This document shows, piece after piece, positions 6,062-6,189 of a stretch of DNA of 6,189 nt. Numbering within the stretch: the stretch's first letter is position 1; each line of letters opens with the position of its first letter. The stretch is from Kangiellaceae bacterium (GTDB lineage: Bacteria > Pseudomonadota > Gammaproteobacteria > Enterobacterales > Kangiellaceae): contig JAUUYO010000199.1 in assembly GCA_030590405.1 (NCBI GenBank), forward strand, positions 1-6,189, in the 5' to 3' direction. The position numbers and the translations under genes were made by a program. Under the pieces are notes generated by a model. The model saw nothing but the letters and a program-made list of their open reading frames with translations. It had not been told where the DNA came from and did not search any database.

Positions 6062-6117
6062 GGTACAAAAGCTCCTTATTGGCACAAAAGCTCCTTCTTG
6101 CACAGAAATTCTTTCAC
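6062..6117 (-). repeat. 19-bp tandem repeats in the ydjA leader
   Basis: Units at 6062-6080 and 6081-6099 are 19 bp long and differ at only two positions (GGYACAAAAGCTCCTTMTT). A decayed 18-bp third unit (6100-6117) follows, and the first bases of the tRNA terminator (GCACAAAA at 6118) resemble the unit start. On the minus strand each good unit contains AAGGAGCTTTTGT, a strong Shine-Dalgarno-like sequence far from the ydjA ATG. The AGGAGCTTT is complementary, with one bulge, to AAAGCCTCCT just before that ATG. Confidence 0.65.
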
Positions 6118-6122
6118 GCACA

Positions 6123-6149
6123 AAAAAGCCCGAATAAATCGGGCTTTTT
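6123..6149 (-). terminator. Terminator of tRNA-Glu
   Basis: Perfect 11-bp stem (6123-6133 with 6139-6149; core GCCCGA/TCGGGC) with a 5-nt loop. On the minus strand it ends in a T-run and sits just past the CCA end of tRNA-Glu. Because both outer arms are A/T tracts it could also work on the plus strand. Confidence 0.9.
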
Positions 6150-6153
6150 AATA

Positions 6154-6189
6154 TGGCGTCCCCTAGGGGGTTCGAACCCCTGTTACCGC
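6154..6189 (-). tRNA. tRNA-Glu, 3' part (runs off the window)
   Basis: Read on the minus strand, the 36 bases include the end of the anticodon stem (GCGG), a T-arm AGGGG-TTCGAAC-CCCCT, acceptor strand AGGGGAC, discriminator G and an encoded CCA. This is almost the same as E. coli tRNA-Glu, with T-loop TTCGAAC in place of TTCGAAT. The anticodon lies outside the window, so identity rests on this match; TTC is expected. The terminator follows directly. Confidence 0.88.

Noticed and set aside
6062..6127. CRISPR-like array from the 19-bp repeats
   Set aside because: The units are directly adjacent with no spacers, and only two are well conserved.
6121..6189. tRNA-Glu 3' end as an integration (att) site
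   Set aside because: No integrase and no repeat of the tRNA end in the window; the DNA past the tRNA holds ordinary core genes.

Overview
The window looks like core chromosome of an AT-leaning gammaproteobacterium. The evidence is a gltA/sdhC divergent pair as in Escherichia coli, a 467-residue AsnRS close to E. coli AsnS, a YebR-type free methionine sulfoxide reductase, a YdjA-type nitroreductase, and a tRNA-Glu 3' half almost identical to that of E. coli. I cannot name the genus; a Kangiella- or Oceanospirillales-like relative is only a guess.

Layout. 1-215: an N-terminal piece of sdhC on the minus strand, closed by stops in all frames. 216-623: a long divergent control region with a good sdh promoter facing left, a strong gltA promoter facing right, and several inverted repeats. 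624-1913 (+): gltA, ending at a perfect 20-bp bidirectional terminator. 1984-2027: interlocked inverted repeats with pseudoknot topology, in the 3' region of the next gene. 2038-3048 (-): an ExeA/GspA-like AAA ATPase of the kind found in exosortase (XrtA/PEP-CTERM) loci. 3207-3695 (-): free methionine-(R)-sulfoxide reductase. 3696-3895: divergent spacer ending in a hairpin that covers the asnS ribosome binding site. 3896-5299 (+): asnS. 5300-5438: heptamer repeats and two hairpins, one of them a good terminator for the opposite strand. 5439-5993 (-): YdjA-like nitroreductase. 5994-6153: 19-bp tandem repeats and the tRNA terminator. 6154-6189 (-): 3' part of tRNA-Glu.

How it fits together. gltA and sdh feed the TCA cycle and share a control region. 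The other genes are housekeeping (asnS, tRNA-Glu), redox or repair (fRMsr, YdjA) and possibly cell envelope (the ATPase). They do not form one pathway. There is no mobile element, CRISPR array or obvious new multi-gene system. The points most worth a second look are the cut-off sdhC, altered NADH-site residues in GltA, the orphan exosortase-type ATPase, the pseudoknot-like element, the SD-covering hairpin before asnS, and the unusual ydjA leader.
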